From: Mesorhizobium loti R88b
GTDB taxonomy: Bacteria; Pseudomonadota; Alphaproteobacteria; Rhizobiales; Rhizobiaceae
NCBI RefSeq assembly: GCF_013170845.1
Contig: NZ_CP033367.1
Coordinates: 6,759,001 to 6,823,000 of the forward strand
DNA length: 64,000 bases
Direction: 5' to 3'
A program made the position numbers and the translations under genes. Of this stretch, positions 45,470 to 55,261 are shown piece after piece; position 1 is the first letter of the stretch, and every line of letters starts with the position of its first letter. Below the pieces are notes generated by a model. The model did no database searches. It had not been told where the DNA came from and was given only the letters and a program-made list of their open reading frames with translations.

Positions 45470-46645
45470 CTACTTAACGAACAGCTGGCGCGGTATTTTG
45501 GTCAGGGGTTCGTGCCCGGTCTCGGTAACGACAAACGGTTGAGTAATGGTGATACCGTCGTTCTCGAGCCAAAGCCCCGACATCATATGGAAGCACATAC
45601 CCGGTCGAAGCACTGTCTTGTCCCCCTTGCGAAGACTGACGGTTTTTTCGCCCACCGCTGGCGGATACCCAAGACCGAGCGAATAGCCGAGACGTGAATC
45701 CTTCTCGTGCCCGTGCTTAGCAAGCGTCTTGGCAAACGCGGCGTGGACTTCCTCGGCGCTCTTGCCGGGAGCTACGGCGTCCAGCCCTGCATTCAGAGAT
45801 TCCACGACGACGTCCGCCAGCTTTTGATAGTTCGGGCTCGGTTTGCCGACGCAAATCGTGCGAGCCAGATTGACCTGGTAGCGATGGCGATTTCCGAAGA
45901 GCTCGAGATTGACGATGGTGGACGGTAGCAACGGCTTGTCGGTCCACGCGGCATGCGGAGCCAGAGCCTTCTCGCCGACGCAAAGATAGGGCGGCGAACA
46001 CGTATAGGTTCCGCCGAACTCGGGCGTACCCGCCATCATCTGATGATAAATGACAGCAGCAATGTCGCACTCCCGGGCACCCGGTTCGATCGTATCGACG
46101 GCACGGTACATCATCGCTTCAGCGATACGGCCGGCCTGTCGCATGAGTGCCACCTCGGCCGGGCTCTTCACCAGACGTATCCAGTTCACCAGCAAGTCCG
46201 CATCGATGAAGGTGGCCTCAGGCAATGCCTTCATCAGGTCGGAATGTGCACGCGCGGAGTAGTAGTAACCGCCCATTTCGACGCCGACCCTCGTTTTCCG
46301 GCCAGCGATTTCCTTCACAATCTCCGCGACGAAGTCATACGGACTGAGAGCCGACTGCACATATGCATCAGCGTAAGTACGGATGCTGTCGTCGGACAGA
46401 TAAGTGGTCATGAAGGCGGAAATGCCATCCATACCCCGTCCGACCCAAATCGGCTCTTCGCGGTCGAGAGCCACCACCACCATCTGCGGAACGTAAAATG
46501 AATAGGCGTCGTAGCCGGTCAAGTAATTGGCGTTGGCCGGCTCGGAAAGCAGAAGGGTGTCTATGTCCCGCTTTTCCATCTCCTTCTTCACGCTCGTCAC
46601 GCGTGTCGCAAACTCGGACCGCTCAAAATGTAGTTCCTTCTCCAT
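45470..46645 (-). CDS. M24-family hydrolase, creatinase/ectoine hydrolase-like (copy 1)
   Basis: A 391-residue pita-bread enzyme with an N-terminal creatinase-type domain (about 1-150, LLLSEPANANYLTGYDAYSF) and a catalytic domain (about 160-390). The two Asp metal ligands of M24 peptidases are replaced (IVNLELFGNRHRYQVNLART), so it is probably a metal-free C-N hydrolase like creatinase, not an aminopeptidase. Ectoine hydrolases DoeA/EutD are of this type. It may open a cyclic amidine or cleave an N-acyl or urea-like bond upstream of the deacylase. It is a single gene flanked by degraded DNA. A paralogue is encoded at 49116-50276. Confidence 0.85.
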   Translation of the reverse strand: MEKELHFERSEFATRVTSVKKEMEKRDIDTLLLSEPANANYLTGYDAYSFYVPQMVVVALDREEPIWVGRGMDGISAFMTTYLSDDSIRTYADAYVQSALSPYDFVAEIVKEIAGRKTRVGVEMGGYYYSARAHSDLMKALPEATFIDADLLVNWIRLVKSPAEVALMRQAGRIAEAMMYRAVDTIEPGARECDIAAVIYHQMMAGTPEFGGTYTCSPPYLCVGEKALAPHAAWTDKPLLPSTIVNLELFGNRHRYQVNLARTICVGKPSPNYQKLADVVVESLNAGLDAVAPGKSAEEVHAAFAKTLAKHGHEKDSRLGYSLGLGYPPAVGEKTVSLRKGDKTVLRPGMCFHMMSGLWLENDGITITQPFVVTETGHEPLTKIPRQLFVK

Positions 46646-47527
46646 TTCGATCCCTTTTTGATACGCCTTTAGAAGACTATTCAGGACGTCCGGATTCAGA
46701 ATCCGTCCGGGTCGATTGCCACTTTGATGGCTCGCATTATGGTGCGTTCGCTAGCGCGCCGAAGCGCGGCGGCCAGCGCGATCTTGGACGGGATCGGGCC
46801 ACGTTTCGGCCGCGAAGCTTCCATCCCTGTCGGATGCGAGTTTCGCCAATGCGAGACCTATCGCCTTGCCCGGTCCTGCAGAATCGGCAGTAGCGAGGGA
46901 GGCGTGTGGTGGACGTTGCTGTCGGCCAGATTGCCAAACGGATTGATTCGTGCCCCGGCAAGATTCTCTTCGCACCGGGCAGCCCCATGTCGCCATAGTC
47001 GTAGCGCCGACGTCGAGATGGTGCGCCATCACCCGCGAAGTCCACTAAATCATTGTCGATGATGACACGGCCATACATAACCAAATCATTGGTATGGGCA
47101 CTGCCGAGTGACCCTCCGGCCAGGTGCGAATCGTTTTCAGCACCATGTCGTCGATTCGCCATTCCTCGCTCGCAAGGTGATGATCGAAAATGGAATGCAG
47201 GCAGATGCCAGCACAATTGAGGTGGATCGGGATCTTGGCCGGTTCCGCCAGCAGTCGACATTTGGTATCGAACGGCGGGGAGGAGCAGCCCTCCATTTCC
47301 TTGATCATGAAGCAGCGTCCAGTATGTACCAGGCGATGTGTGATCTGGCTCACGTGGTTGCTCAGGCTCCGATAAAACAACCCGTTCGATCGCGCCTCGA
47401 TGGCGTATTATGTGGGCGTGAGTCAACGTCATCTTAATCATCTTTTTGCTAAGCAATACAATCGGTTGCTTGGAAGCAAACCGGAAGATTAGGCTAGCTC
47501 CTGCGCCGTGTCTCCGTCGGCGCGTTG
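46646..47527. other. Decayed coding region of unknown family
   Basis: About 880 bp. The minus strand at 46740-47460 has long open stretches in two alternating frames (for example IPIHLNCAGICLHSIFDHH and HTNDLVMYGRVIIDNDL), suggesting a frameshifted former gene. I could not assign a family. No operator of the shared type is present. Confidence 0.4.
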
Positions 47528-48862
47528 TTATTCTAAGTTTCGGGCGTCTGGTGGCAACAGGGCGGTCAGAAGGCGCGGAATGCCTGCAGTTTCAAGGCTA
47601 GCTGTCGCCGCGAGGATCTCGTCCTGCCACCGCGGGTGAACGTTCTTTCGGGCGATGTTCTTGAACTTCTCCGCGACCTGGTCGCTGGATAACGAGTTGG
47701 CGACATCCCCCAAGGGATGCAGCACGATCATCTCTTCCGGGCCGTTCCCCTGATCGATGACGACGCGGGCAGGCGTTCCTACTGGAAACGCGGAAGCAAA
47801 ATCGGGCGACGGCTCAAGCTCAATACGCGCGGCCAAGTCGAGAACACGTGCGTCAGCAAGACGCTCCATTTGAAAAGGCTGTAGAGCTTCGCGGCCGTAT
47901 AAAGCCGCCACCGCGCAGCTAAAATAGAAGCTGTACTGCCCCCCCTCCAACGTGCTGGGCGCGCGCTCGTTTGCAAGGCGCATTGCTTGGGGGAACGTTT
48001 CGATGCGCAGCTTGCGGATCTCTTGCCCGTCCCGACGCATGGCAAGGATTGCATCGATAGCCGCGTGGATATAGCGGCAGCATGAATATGGCTTAAGATA
48101 GCATTTTTGTACTTCCCACGACGACCCAAGATTGTTTGTCAGGACATGGCGAGTGAAACGATCATTGTCATCAAGAAGATCAAGAGGTCCAGTTGCGGCT
48201 GCCCACGCGCGGTAGGCCGCGGTAATACCTGCAACCACGGCAGGGGGGATCCCTTCCTTGATCGTGGTACCCTCGAACTTGGAGCTTGCGGTTAAGAAGA
48301 CAATTGGTCCTTCGGATCCGGCAATCGCCAATGCATGAGCGGTTTCTGCTGCACCTAAGCCCAGGAGACGGCAAGCTGCAGCTGCAGCGCCGTAGGCGAC
48401 CCAGCGTCCGGTCGCATACGTATCGATTGTCGTAACCGGACGAGAGCTCGCAATTCGGAGACCAATTTCGTATCCGAGCCCGATTGCAACCATCGTTTCG
48501 GGGACCGACGCGTCAACAGCTTGAGCCACTGCCAAGGCCGCGGGAATGACGCCGGCACCAGCGTGACCTCCTGCGCCGCGGTGACCATCATCGATATCCA
48601 GTGAGCTCGCGGCAGCGCTATTCGCCATCGCGGCGCCGACCACGCTAGAGTGATCGTCAGTCAACCAAATACTGATCGGGCCTTCGCCATACGCTTCCAA
48701 CGCCGTCTGTCGGGCGGCATGAGCTAACAGCGATCGCAGGCCCGCAGCTGTGGCACCGATAAGATCTAGCATTAGCGACGAGATTGTACGCCGTGTGGCC
48801 GTCGGCAGCGCAGAGGCCGGGTAGCTGCTAACGAAGTTCGCGAGTTCAGTTATCGCTCTCAC
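47528..48862 (-). CDS. MmgE/PrpD-family protein
   Basis: A 444-residue protein of the MmgE/PrpD family (2-methylcitrate dehydratase, cis-aconitate decarboxylase relatives). The GTG at 48862 is chosen as start because GAGGAG lies eight bases ahead and the family begins at ITELANFVSSYP. Landmarks: LDIDDGHRGAGGHAGAGVIPAA (the D-H-x-x-G block), YEIGLRIA and KPYSCCRYIH. These enzymes eliminate water or CO2 from tricarboxylic acids, but many members have unknown substrates. Placed between two M24 hydrolase genes, it could act on an acid intermediate of the same route. A broken copy exists at 32705-33070. Confidence 0.88.
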   Translation of the reverse strand: MRAITELANFVSSYPASALPTATRRTISSLMLDLIGATAAGLRSLLAHAARQTALEAYGEGPISIWLTDDHSSVVGAAMANSAAASSLDIDDGHRGAGGHAGAGVIPAALAVAQAVDASVPETMVAIGLGYEIGLRIASSRPVTTIDTYATGRWVAYGAAAAACRLLGLGAAETAHALAIAGSEGPIVFLTASSKFEGTTIKEGIPPAVVAGITAAYRAWAAATGPLDLLDDNDRFTRHVLTNNLGSSWEVQKCYLKPYSCCRYIHAAIDAILAMRRDGQEIRKLRIETFPQAMRLANERAPSTLEGGQYSFYFSCAVAALYGREALQPFQMERLADARVLDLAARIELEPSPDFASAFPVGTPARVVIDQGNGPEEMIVLHPLGDVANSLSSDQVAEKFKNIARKNVHPRWQDEILAATASLETAGIPRLLTALLPPDARNLE

Positions 48863-49115
48863 TTGAGCACTCCTCGTTCTCTGGTGAATGAAATGACCAC
48901 AAAAAATCTGCATAACTAGTAAGCAATACGGTTCAGTGCCGCGCTCGCTTTGTCTGCCTTGAACTTAGGGCAAGATGATCGGAAGTGCGTCAGCTTTTTC
49001 GATTGGCGCAGATAGGGGAGCCGGACAAAAGTAACCTCCTGCCCTCCCTTGTTCTTGTTTACATTGCTAACGATACCTATGACCGGTCGCATGAGTTTAG
49101 CCATCTTCTGGGATT

Positions 49116-50276
49116 TCAGGTGCACGAGAAGAGCTTGCGCTCCATGCAGGTTAGGCGTTCCGGGCCTTGTTCCGTCACCAGCACCATGTCGCTGAAGCCC
49201 ATCCCGCCTGCCATCATCAGCATATCAAACACCATTCCCGGCTCCAGGACCCATTCCACGCCCGGCACGAACTCGCGGATAAATTCGCCGGCGGAGGGGC
49301 GGTAGTTGAGACCAAGCGAATAGCCGGAACGGTTGGTATATGTCTTGCGCAGCCCCGTTGCCAGCAGCGGCTCGCGGCAAGCTCGGTCAATCACACTGGC
49401 TGGTGTGCCCGGCCGCATCAACGCGATGGCATCGTCTTGCACGCGGATGATTGTCTCAGCGATGTGCTGCTGCTCAGCGCTGGGCAGCCCAACAATGGCG
49501 GTACGCATCAAACGTGCCCAGTAATGTCGATGAATCCCGCTGAGCTCAAGATAGACCGTATCGCCACGCTCCAATTGCCGGTCGGTATAGGATCCGTGTA
49601 AAAGATTTGTCCGATTGCCGGAAGTGATGACACCGCTAAGCGGCATTTCCGCCCCGGCGTTCACCAATGCGCCGAACACGGTGCCGGCGAGCTGTCGCTC
49701 CGTGATGCCCGGCGTGACAGCCTCGATACCAGCGTAAATGCCCGCTTCAACGCAACGGGCAGCGCCGCGCAGATAATCTATTTCCCGCGGCGATTTGATC
49801 AGTCGCAGATGGTCGACGATGCGCGGCTCTCTGACAAAAGTCGCATTTGGCAGCAGCGCCTGCAGCATCTTCCACCGTTCTAGTGTCAAGAACCATGAGT
49901 GCTCATCCACGCCGACACGCCCGGCCGCCAAGCCCAAGCCCTCGAGGGCTCTCCGCGCCGCGTCGAGTGAAACGCGGATCGGATCGGATGAATCTGCGTA
50001 GCTCGTGTGGCTCGTGACCCAAGACGTGAGGTGCGCTGCTGGGATTTCTACATCGCGCAAGATCAGCACTGGATCGCGATGGCTCGGAACCGCTACGGCG
50101 TGATATGAGAAAAAGCCCGCCCCAGCGTCGAGACCTGTCAGATATTGAATGTTCTCGGGCTGATGCAGGAGTAACACGTCCAGATCATGCTTTGCCATTT
50201 CCTCCTGCGTGCGTTGAAGGCGTGTCTTATATTCTTCAACAGGGAAATCCATCCCGCTATTCGTATGCTCGGTCAC
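49116..50276 (-). CDS. M24-family hydrolase, creatinase/ectoine hydrolase-like (copy 2)
   Basis: A 386-residue protein with the same two-domain layout as the enzyme at 45470-46645 (LLLHQPENIQYLTGLDAGAG in the N-terminal domain). The metal-ligand positions are again altered (VYLELSGIHRHYWARLMRT), which argues for a metal-free creatinase-like reaction. It starts at GTG with GGAG eight bases ahead. The two proteins are clearly different in sequence and may act on related substrates. Neighbouring genes are PrpD-like on one side and a broken polyamine permease on the other. Confidence 0.85.
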   Translation of the reverse strand: MTEHTNSGMDFPVEEYKTRLQRTQEEMAKHDLDVLLLHQPENIQYLTGLDAGAGFFSYHAVAVPSHRDPVLILRDVEIPAAHLTSWVTSHTSYADSSDPIRVSLDAARRALEGLGLAAGRVGVDEHSWFLTLERWKMLQALLPNATFVREPRIVDHLRLIKSPREIDYLRGAARCVEAGIYAGIEAVTPGITERQLAGTVFGALVNAGAEMPLSGVITSGNRTNLLHGSYTDRQLERGDTVYLELSGIHRHYWARLMRTAIVGLPSAEQQHIAETIIRVQDDAIALMRPGTPASVIDRACREPLLATGLRKTYTNRSGYSLGLNYRPSAGEFIREFVPGVEWVLEPGMVFDMLMMAGGMGFSDMVLVTEQGPERLTCMERKLFSCT

Positions 50277-50382
50277 CGTCGTGGCTCCTTCATTGCCAAA
50301 CTACATCACCTTTATTCGGTCAGCCGCTCCTCCCTCTGGCGGATTGCTTCAAATCTGACGTAGAAACAGATTGCAAATGCGA

Positions 50383-51456
50383 TCAGTATACTTGATACCT
50401 CAGTAATCGTGGGTGTGATCTCTTCCCGAATTCCCGACCACACCTTCCTGGCAGGGCCATCGTGTCTGGCCCGCTCACGCACCACCGGAAGGCAAAGAAC
50501 CCAGCGATGATTAACGCCGGACAGATGAACAGGAGTACGATTGGCGAAATCGTAACAAGTCGCGGGGCGCTCAAACTCAAGGCAACGTGCTCGAGTCTTA
50601 TGTTCTGGGCCTGCATGGCGAGTTGCAGTGGCTCAAAGAGGAAGTAGATCGCTACCGCACTAATGATTACCAGCGCGATCAGCGGTGCGAGCAATAGCTG
50701 GTACCCGACGCGGCGCATTCGCCGACTGCCGCGAACGAATCCTATCGCAGCCGCTGAACCGGGGGACAGGCGCGCAAACACGATAGAGATCGCAACTGCC
50801 AAACTCTCAAACGTAGCGGAGACCCAGGCCTCGCTTGTGACATAGGCATCGTACCATTGCACTGACAGGCCCGGAGGGGGGAAATCGAGGAAGCGTGAAG
50901 AGCTGGATGAGATCTGGACGATGATCAGGATGGGACTAACCAAGAGGAACACAGCAACGATCACGCTAAAGTCCCATAATAGCTTACCACCAAGCGCAGC
51001 CCGCTCACAACGCCTGGGGAGGCCGGCCGGAAAGCAGACACTACCTCCGACGGCGCGCACCAAGACCGGGGCGAGGTCAACGAGTTGCAAGTAAGCGCTG
51101 GTTGAATGGCGAAGGGTAGAGCCTGCTGATTGGCCAACGCCTCGCTGAGAGCCGAGCAGCGGTTCGATTCCCACGAAATAGTTGGATATTGCGTAGTGCA
51201 CGAGCGTGATCGCGAGCAACACGGTGGCAACGGTGGCCGCAAGCGGCCAGTTAGGCGTCGCGTTCATCAGCTTCCGTGGTACGATTGTGTTCCGATCGCC
51301 TAGCAGTGAGGGTGTGATGTAGAACTCAAGTGCGAACACGAAGAGGAGCAGCCCGGTCGCTCTTACGCCTGGCGCGCTTATGAGAAAGAACATGCGCCAA
51401 AAATTCTGGGCCGGGGAGGCTCCCAGAGAGGCAGCAGCGCACGTCAGACTGTCCAT
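50383..51456 (-). pseudogene. Chimeric remnant of two polyamine-type ABC permease genes (PotB/PotC-like)
   Basis: One open frame of 357 codons. Residues 1-90 match only the C-terminal part of a PotB-type permease, starting within the EAA loop (CAAASLGASPAQNFWRMFFL). From about 140 a PotC-type permease begins (LLWDFSVIVAVFLLVSPILI), but its EAA region is shortened by about 40 residues (LEHVALSLSAPRLVTISPIV). No ATPase or binding protein is adjacent. Transport is unlikely; it is a relic of a spermidine/putrescine-type importer. The open frame is notable for such a decayed gene. Confidence 0.7.
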
Positions 51457-51463
51457 GACAGGC

Positions 51464-52300
51464 TCAGAGCACTTCGCGTGACGGTGCGGAGATGTAGCAG
51501 GACGCGTAGATATAGCCGGTCGTGCGCTCTAGGCGATCCTCCATGCCGAGTTTGGCCATAGCCTTCAGGATTGCTTGCCGTTCCGTTGGTGTGGAGAAGC
51601 GGCGCTGGCGTTGTCTTAACCGATCTACAACCTTGGTTTCCAAAGCGAAACCCCGAAGTGTCCGCGCGATGTCGTCATAACTGAAGGGGTGCATTGCAAA
51701 GGCGACGACCCATGGGTGTGACGTCGCGGAGGCCTTATACACGCGTGCAAAGGTTCGCGCCGTGGCGTAGCCCACACAGCCTGTGCTGATGATAATATCC
51801 GCACCCGCAAGGGCGCAACGTTCATTGGGGGTCAAGTCACGGGTTTCCAAATCCCCCGTGATGCCAGCCTTCAGCAGCCCCAGATTCCGTGCATATCTAA
51901 CAGCCCGGAACGATGGATCCACGCCGACGAACTGAATGTCGTCACGGAGGCCGCGATCGCGAAAGAAAGCGCGATGCTCAGTCTCCTGTCGGCGCGAGAG
52001 AGATCCGCTGGGTTCCAGATAGGCAGCATACAGATCGTCGAGATCGAGATCGGTGCGCAGCAAGGCGGCGTTGACGCCATAGGAGCAACCGACATCGATA
52101 ATTTTCAACCAAGTCTTGTTTCGAACGCGTCGATAATCGGCGAAGATCCTTTCGAAGACCGGCTTGGCCCGATCTGGGATCATATAGTCCAAGGCCAAAT
52201 GCGCGCGAAAATAGGCGTGCGGCCACTTGCGATTATAGGCTGCCGTGAAGTCTTGCTTCGCCCCCTGAATGCTGCTGTGCAGTCCACTTGCTGGCGCCAT
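51464..52300 (-). CDS. SAM-dependent methyltransferase-like protein
   Basis: A 278-residue protein from the ATG at 52300, with AGGTGG in front. Motif I is IIDVGCSYGVNAALL (about 64-78) and a second Rossmann strand is FVGVDPSFRAVRYA. GADIIISTGCVGYATARTF is in the motif IV region. It ends eight bases before the truncated permease frame. Its substrate is unknown; presence of three methyltransferase genes in this region suggests a methylated product. Confidence 0.75.
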   Translation of the reverse strand: MAPASGLHSSIQGAKQDFTAAYNRKWPHAYFRAHLALDYMIPDRAKPVFERIFADYRRVRNKTWLKIIDVGCSYGVNAALLRTDLDLDDLYAAYLEPSGSLSRRQETEHRAFFRDRGLRDDIQFVGVDPSFRAVRYARNLGLLKAGITGDLETRDLTPNERCALAGADIIISTGCVGYATARTFARVYKASATSHPWVVAFAMHPFSYDDIARTLRGFALETKVVDRLRQRQRRFSTPTERQAILKAMAKLGMEDRLERTTGYIYASCYISAPSREVL

Positions 52301-52918
52301 TGTCCACCTCATTGCCCCGTGGCCTTGGGTCACAGCCGACCGTCAAGAGCGCTCAGTCTGAAGCTGAGACCGGCGACATGGACCTGACATGCTGCTTTCC
52401 TTCATTCCATCGATCGCGATCTGATCCAAGACATGAACATCCGTTGGCGCCCTGCCGCCTTATGTTGAAGGAGTTTCAAAAGTCGTACCAACTGCTCAGA
52501 AAAGCCCAGAAAACTTTTCTCTTAGGGATCATGGGTTACATGAGAGTGCGGCCGGTATCCGAGCCGAACACTACCGTGTCTGATACTTGACAACCTACAG
52601 CAGGTGTCGAAAGCCCAGCGCCGTCCCAGGATCGCACGTTCAGACCGTTCGACGGAAGCCTTGCGCTAAAGGGAGCATTTATATGCATAGATCGCTGATC
52701 GGCGTCCTCTGACGCAATTTCCATGATCGTGCTGCACCGATCGGCCTTGTCTAAAGGAGATCGATTTTGCCGCAGCGGTACATCTTTTGAGGCTCGCGAT
52801 CTGTCGTTCCGTCTAGCCGTTGGGCCATGTTCAGCTGATTGCGGCTCGAACGAAAGGTTTGTCGCGCGCAATCGGGTTGGACAAGTGGCAGTCAAAGGGC
52901 AATGCAACAGTTCTGAAG
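52301..52918. other. Intergenic region between two methyltransferase genes
   Basis: About 620 bp with no convincing gene. A 20-codon frame with AAGGAAAG just upstream of 52400 on the minus strand was seen but has no support. Confidence 0.4.
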
Positions 52919-53599
52919 TCATACGCTTAGGCCCCTTTTGCGAAGGGAAAACATCCTGTTGATCTGGCTCACACGAGGATGGTTGCCGGCCCCGAGAAAT
53001 TCGGCGGTGAGATCGTTTGCGCCGATAATTTCCGAGAGGAGATCGTCCCGCGCACCACCGGGGAAGCCTAAGAGGATGCTGCCCGCCTCTGTGAGGAATT
53101 TTGGGCCTTCCGATAGATAGCGGCAGAGCAATCCATAACCCGGGTCGATGGCTCCTCGCTCGATGTTGTCCTCATACTGGTAGTCATCCGGCGCAAAGAC
53201 CGACGGATAGTTCCAAAATATGAAATCGAATTTTCGGTGCGGTGGAACATTTGTAAAGATGTCGCTTTCGATTACCTCAACGTTCTTGATGCCGTTTCTT
53301 GCAGCATTTTCTAACGCGTTCGCGACCGCCTTAGGATCGATATCACAGGCAACCAACGACGCAGCGCCGAGTTTTGCGAGGTATAGTCCCGGAAGGCCGA
53401 AGCCGCAGCCGATCTCCAAAATGCTTTTTCCTTCAACGGGAGGAAAATTGTCAGTATACCAACGCCAACTGTGGAAATCTTGTGGGGGATAGACACCTTC
53501 GTGAACGGCCAAGTCCAGTCCAAATTCCTGCATCCGCAGCGGGAAAGTGCGCTGTTGGCTAAGTTTGAGTCTCGTCTTTATCCGGTCAATTTCCGTCAT
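52919..53599 (-). CDS. SAM-dependent methyltransferase (PrmA-like fold)
   Basis: A 226-residue class I methyltransferase with motif I ILEIGCGFGLPGLYLAKLG (about 61-79), VACDIDPKAV, and motif IV FDFIFWNYPSVFAP, an N-P-P-Y-like variant (NYPS) that suggests methylation of a nitrogen atom. AGGA lies five bases before the start. It lacks the N-terminal domain of ribosomal-protein L11 methyltransferase, so a small-molecule or peptide substrate is more likely. Upstream DNA is very AT-rich. Confidence 0.83.
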   Translation of the reverse strand: MTEIDRIKTRLKLSQQRTFPLRMQEFGLDLAVHEGVYPPQDFHSWRWYTDNFPPVEGKSILEIGCGFGLPGLYLAKLGAASLVACDIDPKAVANALENAARNGIKNVEVIESDIFTNVPPHRKFDFIFWNYPSVFAPDDYQYEDNIERGAIDPGYGLLCRYLSEGPKFLTEAGSILLGFPGGARDDLLSEIIGANDLTAEFLGAGNHPRVSQINRMFSLRKRGLSV

Positions 53600-53739
53600 A
53601 TTCCTGCTCTCCTCGAGCTAGACACGATAGACACTGCGATCGGCTCAGGACCGTCTGGGAGACTTCAGAGTCGTAAAAAAACCGCCTCATTCAGTTTCGA
53701 GTCCTCAGAGCCCGAGGATGGATAGAATAAATTATGATG

Positions 53740-53960
53740 TCAATCATCAAAATGAGTATATTTTGTAGTACAAATTCTACAAAGAGCGACAGTACGGTAA
53801 TATTTATAGCCTGCTTGTGAAATATTCGTAAAATATATTAACAAATATGTCATATCTGTAAGGCAACGGGTTGAGCCGTTGGAGTCAAAAAACAGTGCGC
53901 CTTCCCGTGCTCGCCATGGATCGTGCCGGTTGGCCACACTACCACCAACCTCGTGGTAGG
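53740..53960. promoter_or_regulatory. AT-rich region with inverted repeats
   Basis: About 120 bp at 53740-53860 is far richer in A+T than the surroundings. TTTGTAG-N8-CTACAAA lies at 53762-53783, and CTACCAC-N7-GTGGTAG at about 53938-53958. It may carry the promoter of the methyltransferase at 52919-53599. TGT-N12-ACA at the first dyad is two bases too long for a NifA site. Confidence 0.4.
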
Positions 53961-53984
53961 CGGCATTGACCAAGTCCGTCATTG

Positions 53985-54495
53985 AGGGACTGCGAAATCA
54001 CCTGATCGAGACGGCGGCGACGCGCCCCAAGCCGCGATCGACCTCGGCAACGAGGTGATCGTCGGCGTCAATAAGTACCGGTTGGAGACTGAGTCCGACA
54101 ATGCGGCGGTGCGAGACGCGCAGATCCGTCGTCTAGAACAAACAAAACGCGTCAGCGCGATCCCAAGCGCGTTGACGCAGCCCTTGCCGCGCTTGGTGAG
54201 ACTGCGGCCAATGGCAAGGGCAATACGCTCAAAGCGGCGATCGAAGCGGTGCGCACTCGCACGGCGGTTGGGGAGATTTTCCAACACTTTGCGCCGCGCC
54301 TTCGGCGATTACGCGGCTGTACGCCGAAGTGATCTCGAAGGCGCCGCCTTTCCGTCCGCTCGGCCGTCAACCGAAGCTGATGGTGGCCAAGCTCGGCCAG
54401 GATGGCCTGTGACTGGGGCGCCAAAGTAATCGCATCTGCGTTTGGCGATCTCGGCTTCGACCTGGTCGCGGGGCCGCTCTTCCAACCCCGCAAGA
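53985..54495 (+). pseudogene. Methylmalonyl-CoA mutase large subunit, 3' remnant
   Basis: Reading across frames gives EVIVGVNKYRLETESDNAAV, RDAQIRRLEQTKR, then GNTLKAAIEAVRTRTAVGEI, PKLMVAKLGQDG, and DWGAKVIASAFGDLGFDL. These are the end of the catalytic domain and the start of the B12-binding domain of MCM. The GQDGHD motif is broken by a lost base, so the cobalamin His is gone. It ends abruptly at a junction with trbL-like sequence. Confidence 0.75.
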
Positions 54496-54504
54496 AGCAG
54501 CAAG

Positions 54505-54960
54505 CATGGCCGTGGCCGCCGATCGCGACCTCGGACCGATCACCACGCTCGCCATCACAGGCATCTCGGTCGTGGTCTTCATCATCTCGATGTATGTGCC
54601 GTCGATCGCCCAAGGGGGTCGTGCAGGGCGCGTCGGTCGCCGGCGGCATGGAGCGATCCGGCAGGGCGGGCGGACCCCAACCTTCGCCGAAGACGGCGCA
54701 TTCTTGGAGCGAGGGCCGTGTCCAGGGCGCGCAGACGGCGAGCGACGCAAGAGCTGGCGGGTCTCGTCCATGCGGGTGCTGCACTTCGAGATATGGCTTC
54801 ATCGGCAGCGCCGGATGGGCGGCCGGCTCGGCGGCAAAGGAAAGAGCAATCGCGTCGCCCGGCACCTTTGCGGGCTCTCTCCTGGGGCTTGCCGATGCCA
54901 AGCTAGATCAGAGCCGGCATCGGGCGGGCGTACAGCCTTCCGGCCGGGTCCGCCGATCGA
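54505..54960 (+). pseudogene. trbL: trbL-like conjugation gene remnant
   Basis: ITTLAITGISVVVFIISMYV followed by PSIAQG and, after a frameshift, VVQGASVAGG resembles the last membrane span and the glycine/alanine-rich tail of TrbL, a type IV secretion membrane protein. It stands directly upstream of a trbF relic, the usual trb order. Not functional. Confidence 0.6.
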
Positions 54961-54987
54961 CGACACTAAGTGAGGAAACTACTCGGC

Positions 54988-55260
54988 ATGGCCTCAGGCA
55001 ACCCGCCCGACAACCCCTTATCTTGCCGCGCGGCAGGAGCGGAACGAACGCTATGGCTCTTATGTGAAGGCGGCGGCCGCCTGGCGTCTTGTCAGCATCG
55101 CCGGCATTGCCATGGCGGTGATCGGATTTTCCTATGCGCTCTTCCAGAGCACGCAGGTCAACCATGGTGAACCGTACATCGTCAAGGTCTTTAAGCTCGG
55201 CACGGCCTCGAGCGCGGGCTTCCCGCAACAGATCGAGTATGCCGATCCCCGCGTCGTCAG
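54988..55260 (+). pseudogene. trbF: trbF-like conjugation gene remnant
   Basis: After a frameshift near 55015 the sequence [46 protein letters not shown], then [12 protein letters not shown] matches the cytoplasmic N-terminus, membrane segment and first periplasmic strand of TrbF/VirB8. The remaining 150 or so residues are replaced by GTPase-like sequence from 55262. Confidence 0.7.
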
Positions 55261-55261
55261 G

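Noticed and set aside
53985..54495. B12-dependent mutase fragment as a source of 3-methylaspartate (glutamate mutase)
   Set aside because: The motifs are those of methylmalonyl-CoA mutase, and the fragment is dead. It cannot supply the methylaspartate lyase.
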